Positions 1 through 10,800 of a stretch of DNA of 64,000 nucleotides are shown here, one piece after another. Below the pieces are notes generated by a model. That model did no database searches, had not been told where the DNA came from, and worked only from the letters and a program-made list of their open reading frames with translations. Made by a program: the position numbers and the translations under genes. How positions within the stretch are numbered: the stretch's first letter is position 1; the number at the start of each line of letters is the position of its first letter. Source of the stretch: Oenanthe sinensis (lineage: Eukaryota > Streptophyta > Magnoliopsida > Apiales > Apiaceae). The DNA lies in contig CM053809.1 in NCBI GenBank assembly GCA_028671895.1, forward strand, positions 5,253,501-5,317,500, read 5' to 3'.

Positions 1-1937
1 AAACAGGAAGAAAAGTCTCTGGTATCTAGATAGTGGATGTTCTAGGTACATGACTAGAGATATGTCCATGCTCACAAAGTTTGTGGAAAAGGCTGGCCCA
101 GAAGTTATTTTTGGAGACAACAACAAAGGATTTACTCTGGGATATGGCTCAATTGCAAGTGAAAATATTGTCATTGAACCTGTAGCACTAGTTGATGGAT
201 TGAGGCATAATTTCCTAAGTATTAGTCAACTGTGTAATAATGGAAATGGTGCATGGTTTTCAACTGGATCATGCATCATTGCCAATAAAGAATCTGGAGA
301 AATTCTTCCAACTGGTGTAAGAAATGGAAATGTCTATATTGATGACTTCAACTCCGTGAAAGAAAATTCAATGACATGCCTTCTTAGCAAAGCAAATGCA
401 GATGAGAGTTGGACTTGGCACAAGAAGTTAGAACACTTTAATTTTAAATCAATGAATTAATTGTTTAGAAAGAATTTGGTTAGAGGCATTCCACAGATGG
501 AATTCATGAAGGATGGACTTTATGATGCTTGTTAGAAAGGAAAACAAAGGAAAGCATCATTCAATTTAAAGTTAGAATCATCAATTGATAAGCCTTTAGA
601 GCTATTGCACATGGATTTATTTGGACCAGTCAACAATATGTCAATTGCCAAAAAGAAATATGACTGTCATTATGGATGACTTCACAAGATACACTATGAT
701 ACATTTATTACACTCCAAGGATGATTCAAACAAATTCATTATTAATCATGTGAAAAATGTTGACAATGGTGATGAATGAAAGGTCAAGAGAATAAGAAGT
801 GATAATGGTACTAAATTTAAGAATGCAACAATGAAAGAAATCTGTGAAGAAAAAGGTATCACTCATCATGTCTCTGCACCAAGGACTCCACAACAAAATG
901 GAGTTGTTGAAAGGAAAAACTAGACCTTAATTGAAGCTACTAGACCTATGTTAGAAGAAGAAAAACTTCCTACATATTTCTGGGCAGAAGCAATCAACAC
1001 TGCATGTTACATTAGAATATTTCCATGGTCAATCAACTGCAAGGAAAAACTCTATATCAATTGATGAAGAAAGACAAGAAGCCAACAATTAATTGTTTCC
1101 ATGTCTTTTGCTGCAAATGCTTTGTCCTAAGGAATCAAGGTGAAAATTTGGGAAAATTTGAAGCCAAAGCTAATGAGGCTATATTTGTTGGATATGGAAT
1201 AACAACCAAAGCTTACAGAGTCTACAATCTTAGATTACACATTGTTATGAAATCTATGCATGTAGTCTTTGATTATAAGAAGTTTGAAGGGTTATTTCAT
1301 GAAGAATTACTTCACAAGAGGTACTGTTGATAAAACTCTCTTTCATAGAAATGTTAGGGGCTCTATGATTCTTATTCAAATCTATGTTGATGACATTATT
1401 TTTGGCTCAACTGATGAAAAACTTTGTCAAAAGTTTGCTAAGTTGATGCAGAGTAAATATGAAATGAGCATGATGGGAGAAATTACCTATTTTCTTAGTT
1501 TGCAGGTCAAACAAGTTAAAGATGATATTTTCATAAATTAAACCAAATATATTTCTGACTTGTTAAGAAAAATTGATTTAAGTGAATGTTCTTCAGCAAA
1601 AACTCCCATGGCCACTACAACGAAACCTGAATTGAATACTAAGGAAGCTAAAGTGGGCATTTTAAGTTATAGAGGCATGGTTGACTCATTATTATATTTA
1701 ACTGCAATTAGGCCAGACATAATATTTGCTACATGTGTTTGTGCTAGGTTTCAAACTGATCCTAGAGAGTCTCATTTGGTTGCTATTAAAAGAATATTCA
1801 GATATCTCAAAGGAATACCAAATCTTGGCATTCAGTATCCTAGAGAATCTAGATTTGATCTAATTGGTTATTCAGATGCAGACTATGCAGGTTGCAAAAT
1901 TGACAGAAAAAGTACCACAGATACCTGTCAATTTTAG
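1..1937 (+). pseudogene. Element E: broken Ty1/copia pol (protease to RNase H)
   Basis: This is a decayed copia polyprotein that enters the window inside the protease. Bases 20-60 encode a D-S-G-C active-site stretch followed by the usual RHMTG-like segment (here RYMTR). The GAG-pre-integrase domain with its H..H..C motif spans about 400-560, with a stop in place of the codon after the first C. Integrase follows at 600-1290, with the LLHMDLFGP motif near 600, a SDNGT motif near 800 and the E of VVERKN near 905, broken by stops and frame changes. Around 1290 the integrase C-terminus (AIFVGYG, YKKFEG) runs directly into the middle of reverse transcriptase (FTRGTVDKTLF), so the N-terminal part of RT is missing. 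The YVDD motif lies near 1384. RNase H stops after the DRKST motif at 1937, where unrelated gypsy sequence begins. It resembles the pols of A, N and D. No LTR is visible, so its family cannot be fixed. Confidence 0.88.
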
Positions 1938-2137
1938 GAGCTAAGCATCTCGTGCCCAACTATGGCATCTATCATCGTGTCTATCCTAGGCAAAGGGAAA
2001 CAGTCCTTAGGACATGCATCATTTAAGTCAGTGAAGTCTATGCACATTCTCCACTTTTCATTGATTTTTTTTACCATTACTGGGTTAGCCAACCACTTAG
2101 GGAATTGAATTTCTTCAATGAATCCAGCTTCTAACAA
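1938..2137 (-). pseudogene. Gypsy reverse transcriptase N-terminus, truncated
   Basis: The minus strand encodes GFIEEIQFPKWLANPVMV, then a WRMCIDFTDLN motif, then CPKDCFPLPRID. These are the hallmark opening motifs of Ty3/gypsy reverse transcriptase. The palm domain with the catalytic YxDD box should follow, but the sequence ends after VGHEML at about 1942, where it meets copia RNase H. A frame change lies between this piece and the protease linker above 2320. It is a relic. Confidence 0.85.
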
Positions 2138-2319
2138 TTTCTCTACTTCCTGCTTAATAACATCCTATCTTTCAGGGGCAAAACTTCTTTTTTCTGTTTG
2201 ATCGCTATCCTTCCAGGATTTACATTCAACTGATGTGTTATAAGCTCGGGGTCTATCCCTGGCATATCAGCTGTTGTCCAAGTGAAAACATCTCTGTTAT
2301 CTTGCAAGAATTGGACCTG

Positions 2320-3532
2320 CTATTCTTTCAGGTCTTTGGGGAGTGAAGTCCCCACGTAAGTCACCTTTTCAGGGTTTAAAGGATCCAAAGGAGCAGGCTC
2401 CAAGTCTTTTGTGGGTTTACCCCTCCTTTCTTCTTGATCCCTGACATCCATGTCTTCAATAGGGAGGACCTGCCCCTCAGTGCCACTAGGCTTTAAGGCA
2501 GCTACATTACAACTTCTAGCCATTTTTTGATCTCCTTTCTCTTCTCCCACTCCATTCCTAGTTGGGAATTTCAGCTTCAGATGGTATGTAGAGGCTATCG
2601 CCTTGAAGGCATGCAGCCCAGTCCTGCTAAGGATCGCATTGTAGGTGGTGCTTGCCTTGATAACCAGGAAATTTAGCATCTGAGTAGACTGTCGAGGTTC
2701 TTAACCCATAGTCATGGGTAGTTATATAATTCCTTCTATTCGAGATTCTACTCCGTTGAAACCATAGATAGGCATGTTGGAGGGGGTCAGTTGTAAATCG
2801 TTATATCCCATCTTCACAAAGGCTTCATAAAATAGGATGTCTACAGACGATCCACCGTCTACCAAGACTCTCTTCACCAGAGAGTTTCCTATGATAGTGG
2901 TGATTACCAAGGGATCATCGTGGGGGAACCATACCCCTTCTAAGTCAGAATCATCGAACGACAAAGAGACCCCAGTCCTTGCTCTCTTGGGAGGTTCTCC
3001 GAAGATGCTCATCACCTCCCGGGCATATGCCTTTCTGGAGTTTCGAGAGTTACCTTCCGCGGTTGGCCCTCTTGAGATTACATTGATCACAGGCCGTCAG
3101 GGATGATGGTTTCTATCTTTGGGGTCAGTGTCCCTTCGTTTGTCATTGTGACTCATGTCTTGTCTAGCACCTTCTTTGGTATATTTTTCTAACTTCCCCC
3201 TTCTAATTATGAACTCAATCTCATCTTTTAACTGACGACAGTCATCAGTGTCGTGTCCTATATCTCTGTGGAATTGGCAATACGCGTTCTTATTCCTCTT
3301 CTCAGGATCAGTCCTTAGTGGCTTCGGCCATCGAAGGTCCTTACCCTTCTCAATGTCCATTAGTATTTGGCTACGGGCAGTATTCAGCCTTGCATACTCT
3401 GTGAACCTGGATCCTCCCTTCTTCTTGGAATCATTATCATCATGTTTAGCATACTTGGTATCGGCAGTATACTCATCATCGCTAGGTCATTTCTTAGAGT
3501 AGGTGTTCGAGGCTTGAAACCCTTGGGCTTTC
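2320..3532 (-). pseudogene. Gypsy gag C-terminus and aspartic protease, broken
   Basis: The pieces at 3097-3360, 2722-3090 and 2320-2679 lie in the same reading frame and are separated by stop codons, so they were one gag-pro chain. The first holds a zinc-binding-like CQFHRDIGHDTDDC segment (C-x2-H-x5-H-x4-C) followed by LKDEIEFIIRRG, typical of gypsy gag tails. The second carries the protease core VLVDGGSSVDILF near 2870, with D-G-G in place of the more common D-T/S-G. The third is the linker between protease and RT. The protease is the enzyme that would process the gypsy polyprotein inside virus-like particles. The stops make this copy non-functional. Confidence 0.8.
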
Positions 3533-4093
3533 TGAAAGGCATAGGTGTACTAACTTGTAACACTTAATTACTATGTAACTCAACTAAGTAAAAGATAAAA
3601 CAACAGCAAAACAAGGGAAACTGAAAAAGCACATGGAATCAATCAACTGAAGAAATGGTAATGATACTTGGTAACTACAAGTAACTAATTTGGTGAATCA
3701 AGAATGCCTAAGTGAGAAGAAGTTCAATCTCAGTATTTCTCATGCCCTAACTTATCTAATGAAGAATCAAATTAATGTCAAAGAAGTATCAAGAAGACCA
3801 AAGTGATTTCATGTGGTGTATCTCAACAACTGGATAATGTAAAGGTTAATCAACAAATGAGAACTGACATTCAGAAACAAGAACCCCTACAAGACTAGTC
3901 ACTTATGAACCAGACCATTGCATCAAGTGTCAGGACATTGGAGGCAAGTTCATGTCAGTAATAGAAGATCTCATGTGAATTGAGTGAGGAAAAGAAATTG
4001 AAGAAGCTAGGGAAACTTGTTCATAAAGATTAATCCACAATTAGTCACTAAAGAAAGTCAACATTGGATGAGTGCATATTTGCCAAGGCAAAT

Positions 4094-4311
4094 GTCGATC
4101 CACAGCAGATCGAGATGCGGATCGAGATTGATAATTGAAGAAAAACATTGCAAGGCAAATCTCGATCCACTGCAGATCGAGATCGAGATCGAGATTCTCA
4201 CAGATCGAGATTCTCATAGATCGAGATCGAGATTTTCACAGATCGAGATCGAGATTGTCGACTAGATCAAGATCGAGATGGGTCAAGACCGAGATCGAGA
4301 TGCGGGTCGAT
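4094..4311. repeat. GATCGAGAT word array in the A LTR
   Basis: Roughly a dozen copies of GATCGAGAT with short, variable spacers, plus an opposite-orientation copy (ATCTCGATC) at about 4159-4167 that can pair with its neighbours. It lies 140 bp upstream of the TATA box. A second array of the same word occurs at 11513-11736, ahead of the aORF. It is not a simple microsatellite, because the spacers (TCTCACA, TCTCATA, TTTTCACA) vary. It is probably a cis-regulatory array; that role is inferred. Confidence 0.85.
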
Positions 4312-4447
4312 ATGTAGCATTTAATGTTCAAGGGACAAGTGGCTTATTGTGAACGGTTGATCCAGAGTTGTTGGGAAAGTACTTTTTGTTATCGAGTCCT
4401 GATTGGGCCACCTACACAAAAAGGACAAGATCAAGACTACACGACAT

Positions 4448-4455
4448 TATAAAAG
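4448..4455 (+). promoter_or_regulatory. Probable TATA box of the A LTR promoter
   Basis: TATAAAAG, about 320 bp before the LTR end and 140 bp after the GATCGAGAT array. The TATA-like boxes in the D LTR and the N 5' LTR stand at nearly the same distance from their LTR ends (about 306 and 328 bp), which supports this as the start-site element for the genomic RNA. Confidence 0.6.
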
Positions 4456-4771
4456 CAGCACTTTGTTTTTATTTGTAAAAATAGATTTTTATCCATCTCT
4501 GTATTTTCTACAATATATTTCAAGAGAGAGCATTTACTATAAAACAATAGTGAGAGAGAGAATCAGTTGAATCAAGCTTTAATTGTTGTATTTATTGTTC
4601 AACTGATCATGATGCTTTTATGAATGTTGTAGCAAATCCCTCAATGAATATAATGATATATTCTTGAAATTCTGTGTCATAATTTATTACCTGCATATTT
4701 GTATATTCTCTCATTACTTTTAAAAAGTTGTATTCACCCCCCCCCCTCTACAACACTTTGGACCTAACAAT

Positions 4772-4783
4772 TGGTATTAGAGC
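4772..4783 (+). other. Element A primer-binding site
   Basis: TGGTATTAGAGC differs at one base from the plant copia initiator-tRNA-Met primer site TGGTATCAGAGC and begins two bases after the LTR. It would prime minus-strand DNA synthesis. Confidence 0.85.
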
Positions 4784-5307
4784 TACTGTTAAACACATCT
4801 AACAGAGATCCTACCGTGTTGTTTGAGTTGGTTCTTGAAAATCCCAGATCCAATTTTTTTTGAAGTTTGTGCCGAAAGCTTTTATTTGTGTCTTCTTGAA
4901 AAGTTCATAAATCTAAAAAGTTCTGAGTCATGGTGTAAGGAATATTTGTACAACATTCCAAAACGTTGTACTTTAGAGCTTTGTGGGTTTTCTTGTGGTC
5001 AAAAATCTGGTTATAAAAGAATATTTGATTGGTTGACTAGGTAACTTGAATCAACTGTTTGACTGAACAAAAAGGACATATTCGAACTTCTATCAACTAG
5101 AAAGTGGACAACTTTTTTGTTTGGACTTGAAAAACTGGTGGACCCTGCTACTATTCCTGTGATTAGAACTAACTTGCTTGAATCTTAAGTGCAAAACCCG
5201 TTGGATATTAAGTGTTGGATATTTAAAGTGAGATAATCAATTTTTCAAGTAAATACAATTTATTGTAATTTGAAAAGTGTATTATCTTAATTTTAAACTT
5301 TATTAAA
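4784..5307 (+). other. Element A untranslated leader
   Basis: 524 bases between the primer site and the gag ATG. The longest open stretch (4823-5044) has no recognisable protein similarity, so I treat it as leader RNA. No repeat of note was seen. Confidence 0.6.
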
Positions 5308-7855
5308 ATGGTCGCCGCACACAGATTTAAGATACCTCCGTTTGATGCACAACATTATGACGAATGGACCGGAAGGATGAAAGCCTACCTTGAATCAATA
5401 AACAAGGTATACTTGAGAATATTGGAGAACGGTCCATACATACCCATGAAAATTGAGCCATAGCGAATGGAAGGAGGGATACTAATACCATCCCGGTCTG
5501 TTCCTAAAGAGGAAATGGAGTTTTCAGACACAGATAAAGAATTGGTTGGTATGGATGCGTCGTTACGCGATGTCATAATTGAATCCCTAGACTCAGAGTA
5601 CTATGTTCAGATAAAGGGATTAAAAACAGCTAAAGCCGTGTGGGATAAACTGGCTGTAGTGATGGAGGGGACCGAGGAAGTTAGAGATAATCACAAGCGC
5701 ATTCTGATATCTGAATATGAATCGTTCAGATGCGAACGAGGAGAAAGTGTAGCGGATGTTTACAAAAGTTACAGTAAATTGCTTATCGAGCTGAGTATAA
5801 GAGATAAAGTCTATCCACTGGCAGATTCAAATATCGTTTCTCTTGAATTTGCCTAAACATCTGGAACACGGGATCACTGCCATTCGAGAGTCAAGAGACT
5901 TGAAAAATACTTCTCTCGAAAAGCTGTATGGTGTTTTAAAGACCTACGAGCTGGAGCGCGCAGGAATAAAATGACAAAAGAAGATCCTACAATAGTGGAG
6001 AATACAAAGCGGTAAGTGAGTCTGGACTTGTAGCTGAAGAGTCTGCTGTAAAGGCACTTGCAGCTGTCTCATTGAAAACTGCTAATCCTGAAAGGGTGGT
6101 ATTAGACATTGAAGATCCATCCGAAGAAAGTGAGGATGAATACTATACCCTTGAAGAGATGTACAAATTAGAAGACAAGTCATATGCTTGTATTGCTCGA
6201 GAATTTGCTCATATCAACTTCAGGAAGTCAAGAAGAGGTAAAGGACGATTTGACAGTTCTTTCAGCCGAAGAGGCAGCAGCAGCAGAGGCAGTAGTGTAA
6301 GTGGTCGGGGAAGTTACAGCGGTCGAGGTAGCTCATCTGGTAGTAGCTACAGACCTAACCTGGTAGACAAGAACAAGTTCAGATGCTACAACTGCAATGA
6401 ATTGGGGCACTTTGCAACAGAGTGCAAGAAGCCCAAGTACGTTCATCCCAAGGAATCCTATGCTGATCTGAAAAAGAAATATGATGCCTTGGTTAGCAAG
6501 CAACAGAAGGGAAGCCGGGCGTATGTTGTGACTGAAGGGAAGGGTTGGGACGAGTCTGATGAAGATGAAGATCAGGAACTATGCAACTTCGCTTTAATGG
6601 CAAGATCTTCAGAACAATCAGAGGTACCAATTCTAACCGTAAATGAAATGTCTATTTCTGAGTACCAAAATGAATTAGCTGCCATGACTAAAGACATGTA
6701 CAATCTCCAACTGAATCTAATCGCTGTTAATGAGGAAAATGTTAAACACTCCCTTAAAAATAGACTTCTCGAGGCCAGGGTAGAGGAATTAGAATTAGGA
6801 GAAAGTACAGAAAGGTAGTTAATGAATCAGGTAGATGTTTTAGAACACAAGCTTAAGATTAGGGAAGACCTTAACGACGAACTTAAAAATGAATTAGCTG
6901 AGCTTAAAATAACATGTCAATCTTTTAAAGAAACAGTTAATAAAGTTTTCGTAGAAAGGGACATGTACATGAAACTAGCAGGCAAGAGTAAAAACGAAAA
7001 AGTAAACATAGGACTTGACTACACACAGAAAAAGAAAAATAGGGCTGCTGAGTTGTTAGAGCCAGTGTTAGTCAAAGAAGATGTGCCTGAGGTTCTAGTG
7101 GATGTTAGAAAACCTATCTTTAAACAGTTTGAGCCTAGGACCATAGATCCTGTTGCTATTAAAATTGAACATGAGATTAAAATGGAAAAAGATTCAGAAG
7201 AAAAAGTAGTAGAACCTACAACTTCTAAGAGAGCGAGTAAGATTGCTTATGCTAAGAGAGGTGTAGGAACCAAGGAGGCTAAGACGGTGTCATATAAATA
7301 ATGGGTAGCAGGGTCAGACCAAATGAAAACACCTGTAGAGTCAGTTAAAACTGAACCTGTATCTGTATCTACATCTAACGAGCTAGGAAGGCATGCTATA
7401 TCTGTAATCAAACTGATCATTTGTCTTACTATTGCCCGTCCTATGTAGAGGAAGAAAAACCTGTTGGTTGTAATACCATGCCTGCAACTACTGCTTTTCC
7501 TAACATGTATGCAAATCATGCCAAATGCAATAATCCTAATTGTATGCCATGTGCTGTAAACATCATGCATGCTTATTTTAATTTGATGAATACTGCTAGT
7601 GCATTTGTTGAACATACATTTAGTAGTGGTAAGAAAAAGCATGTTGGGTCAAAGGCTAAGACTTCAAGTCCTCCTAAAGTTAGGAGTGACCAGTCTACTC
7701 CCAAACCTGACAAACCAGTCAAGGTTGACAAGGGAAAAGACAAAGTCAAGGTGATTGCCCCTGATGGCAACAAGGCAAAGCCTTCTGTATCTGAAAAGAA
7801 AAAGAAAATTATTGATGTCGGGCCCAAACATCATTGGGTTCCGAAGAATGCCTAA
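5308..7855 (+). pseudogene. gag: Element A gag (nucleocapsid precursor), several breaks
   Basis: The structural protein that would coat the element RNA. The ATG at 5308 opens with a copia gag N-terminus (FDAQHYDEWTGRMKAYL, then LENGPY). A stop lies at 5461. Frame changes occur near 5834 and again near 5970, where the conserved LPKHLEHGI and LYGVLKTYELE blocks sit in a second frame. The third frame (about 6000-7301) has an RG/SG-rich stretch, a CCHC knuckle CYNCNELGHFATEC near 6384, and a long coiled-coil-like segment, with stops at 6816 and 7299. After a frame change near 7390 comes a second zinc-finger-like segment (CNQTDHLSYYC) and a lysine-rich tail ending WVPKNA at 7855. Large gags with coiled coil and extra zinc motif are typical of Sireviruses. 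This copy cannot make full-length Gag. Confidence 0.88.
7834..7855 (+). other. Gag/pol overlap with pol in the -1 frame
   Basis: Gag ends WVPKNA-stop. Pol is open from TTG at 7834, one base back from the gag frame, so the two overlap by 22 bases. Pol has no ATG ahead of its protease. The same arrangement, with WVPKKN-stop in gag and pol in the -1 frame, is found at the homologous place in element N (52796-52817). The AAGAA run at the junction could allow slippage, but no classical X-XXY-YYZ heptamer is obvious. A programmed frameshift is an inference. Confidence 0.55.
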
Positions 7856-10800
7856 CCTTTCTGGATTTGCAGGGCAGTGAACAGGAAAAGAGTAAAGTCA
7901 TATGGGTGCTGGACAGTGGAGCATCAAGGCATATGACCGGCAATAAGTCCCTGCTAACAGATTTGGTGTTGAGAGCCGGCTCCGTGGTTACTTTTGGAGA
8001 TAACAGCAAAGGTTACACCCGGGGATATGGCAAGATTGTTTGTGGAAATGTTATCATTGAGGACGTGTCTTTTGTGGAAGGATTGCGTCATAATCTTCTC
8101 AGCGTTAGTCAGTTCACCGACAGGGGTTTTGACGTCAACTTTGGGAAGCATGACTGTTCGATTCGAAGCAAAAAGGATGGAAGCCTTGCTCTCAAAGGAG
8201 TAAGGAAGTCAAATTTGTTCATAGCCGACATGAATTTTGCTGATCAGTCTGAAGTCACGTGTTTCTACAGCAAGGCTTCTGCTGATGAAAGTTGGCTATG
8301 GCATAAAAGAGTATCTCACCTGAACTTTAAAGCAATGAATAATCTCGTAAGGAGAGAATTGGTGAGAGGGCTGCCGCAGATGGAGTTTACTCCAGATGGA
8401 CTCTGCGAAGCATGTGAGATGGGGAAATCGAAAAGAGCCTCGCATAAGGATAAGCAAGTGAATAGCATTACCGAGCCCCTACAACTACTTCACATGGATT
8501 TGTTTGGACCCGTTAATGTTATGTCAATGTCAAGGAAAAGATACGCGCTGGTGATTGTCGATGACTTTTCCAAATACACATGGGTGATGTTTGTGATATC
8601 GAAAGATGAAGTGCCACATGAGATCATTAGGCATGTACTGGTAATTGAAAACGTAGCAAGTCTGACTGTGAAGACTATCCGATCCGACAACGGAACAGAA
8701 TTCAAGAACTCAGTGTTAATGGAATTCTGCATATCTAAAGGGATCAGACGACAGTATTCAGCACCGAGAACACCGCAGCAGAATGGGATGGTAGAAAGGA
8801 AGAATAGGACACTGGTTGAAGCAGCTAGGACAATGTTGTATGAGTCAAGACTTCTTTTGTATTTTTGGGCTGAAGCAGTTAGCGCGGCTTGTTATACACA
8901 GAACAGAACCCTGATTACAAAGGACTATAATGAGACGCCGTATTATCTGATGAATAAACGAAAACCATCTATCAAGTACTTTCACGTGTTTGGTGCCAAA
9001 TGCTTTGTGTTAAGAGACAATGCACAACTTGGAAAGTTTGATGCCAAAGTAGATGAAGGGGTTTTCGTTGGATATTCTCTTGAAGTAGTAGCAGCGTACA
9101 GGGTGTTTGTGCTTAATGATCGCAAGGTGGTTGAAAGCCTTAATGTCACATTCGACGACTCAAAGCTCCCTTCTATACTAAAGGAAGACAGTGAGCCCAC
9201 TTCCCTAAGATTTGAAAATATGGATATTGATGAAGTGGATACAGTTCCTAAGTCTGTAGTGCAGGGTAGTGATCCAACGATAAATAATGTAATTAATCAA
9301 GAGTCTAGTGTTTCGCCAATACAAAACACTAGGGCTGAGGGATCACCTTCCGTTAGACCTGGTACTAACTCAGGGGGAGTAAGTATGCACTCAGGGGGAG
9401 CTAGTACTAGCTCAGGGGGAGCTAGTGGAAGTGCTTCTAGACTAAGTCACCTTCACTTACAAGATCAAGCTGAGTCATCAAGAACATTTGCTAGGGATCG
9501 TATTTGGAACAAGGACCATCCGTTTGAGCTAATTATTGGTGATCCAGATGCCGGAGTGACTACTAGAGGAAAAGCTAGAGCTGAAATTGCCACTGAGAAT
9601 GAATGTCTATACTCAGTGTTCCTTTCCCAAGTGGAACCTAAAGTGGTGGAAGAAGCTCTAGATGACGCTGATTGGGTGATTGCTATGCAAGAGGAACTCA
9701 ATCAGTTTGAAAGGCAGAAGGTGTGGAAGCTGGTACCCAGACCAAAGAATAGATCTGTTGTTGTAACAAAATGGGTATTCAGAAACAAGCTGGATGAAAA
9801 CGGACTTGTAATACGAAATAAAGCTCGCCTGGTTGCTAAGGGTTATACTCAAAGAGAAGGAATTGATTATGATGAAACCTACGCACCAGTAGCAAGGCTA
9901 GAGGCAGTAAGGATGTTCTTAGCATTCGCAGCACATCATGGTTTTAAAGTCTATCAGATGGATGTTAAGAGTGCATTCTTAAACGGTGAACTGGATGAAG
10001 AAGTGTATGTCGATCAACCTCCCGGGTTTGTTGACAGCAAATACTGTGATTATGTTTATCGTCTCTTCAAATCAGTATATGGCCTTAAGCAGTCTCCGCG
10101 GAAGTGGTATGAAACTCTGTCAGACTTCTTACTAGAAAGTGGTTTCACCAGAGGAGTAATCGACAAGACGCTTTTCTACAAGAAATGCAAAGATGATCTA
10201 ATAATGGTGCAAGTATATGTGGATGACATTATCTTTGGGTCTGCAAATGAGAAACTGTGCGCTAAATTCGCAAAGTTAATGCAATCGAGGTATGAGATGA
10301 GCATGATGGGAGAGCTGACGTTCTTTCTGGGTATTCAAGTTAGTCAGAAGAAGGACGAGATATTTATCTGCCAGACCAAGTACATTCATGATCTATTGAA
10401 GAAGTATGGTCTCGAAGATGTATCACAAGCCAAGACTCATATGGCAACAGCCACGAAGCTTGACGAGGATAAAGCAGGTAAACCTGTAGACATCTCAAGC
10501 TATCGAGGTATGATCGGCTCACTTTTGTATTTAACTGCTAGCAGACCTGATATTATGTTCTCTACATGCTTATGTGCAAGGTTCCAAGTGGATCCAAGAG
10601 AGTCACATCTCATAGCCGTAAAGCGTATTTTTAGGTATCTCAAGGGAACATCAAATCTCGGGATTTGGTACCCAAGAGATACAGGATTTAATCTTGTTGG
10701 CTATTCGGATTCAGATTACGCAGGTTGGAGAATAGATAGGAAGAGCACTTCAGGAAGCTGTCAGTTCCTTGGAAGAAGGTTGGTGTCTTGGCAAAGCAAG

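Larger units (their letters stand above)
1938..3532 (-). mobile_element. Ty3/gypsy internal fragment (Tat-like), minus strand
   Basis: This internal fragment of a Ty3/gypsy element reads, on the minus strand, gag tail, aspartic protease, spacer, then the start of reverse transcriptase. Both ends are abrupt. The high-coordinate end is cut by the 5' LTR of element A at 3533. The low-coordinate end fuses to copia RNase H at about 1938. The protein order and the VDGGSS protease motif fit the Tat/Retand branch, where gag and pro are read together. That lineage call is from family knowledge and is tentative. No LTR, PBS or PPT of this element is visible, so it is a truncated relic and not a complete insertion. 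Confidence 0.8.
3533..4769 (+). repeat. Element A 5' LTR
   Basis: It starts TGAAAGGCAT and ends GACCTAACA, matching the TG...CA rule, and is followed two bases later by a tRNA-Met-type primer site. The first 627 bp match the 3' LTR at 17083-17721. Inside are a conserved box around 3905-3935 (ATGAACCAGACC ... AAGTGTCAG) shared with the LTRs of N and C, the GATCGAGAT array at 4094-4311, a TATA box at 4448, and a run of ten C at about 4737-4746 close to the 3' terminus. A C-rich tract followed by CTCTA near the LTR end is also seen in N and C (CCCCCC TTCTA). Confidence 0.93.

Noticed and set aside
1..3532. E and the gypsy fragment as parts of one element
   Set aside because: They are on opposite strands and from different superfamilies (copia and gypsy); the join at about 1938 interrupts RNase H.
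4017..4317. Open frames rich in Ser-Arg repeats (also at 11497-11790 on both strands)
   Set aside because: The RS dipeptides are just the translation of the GATCGAGAT word array; they are open on both strands and lie in LTR or spacer DNA.
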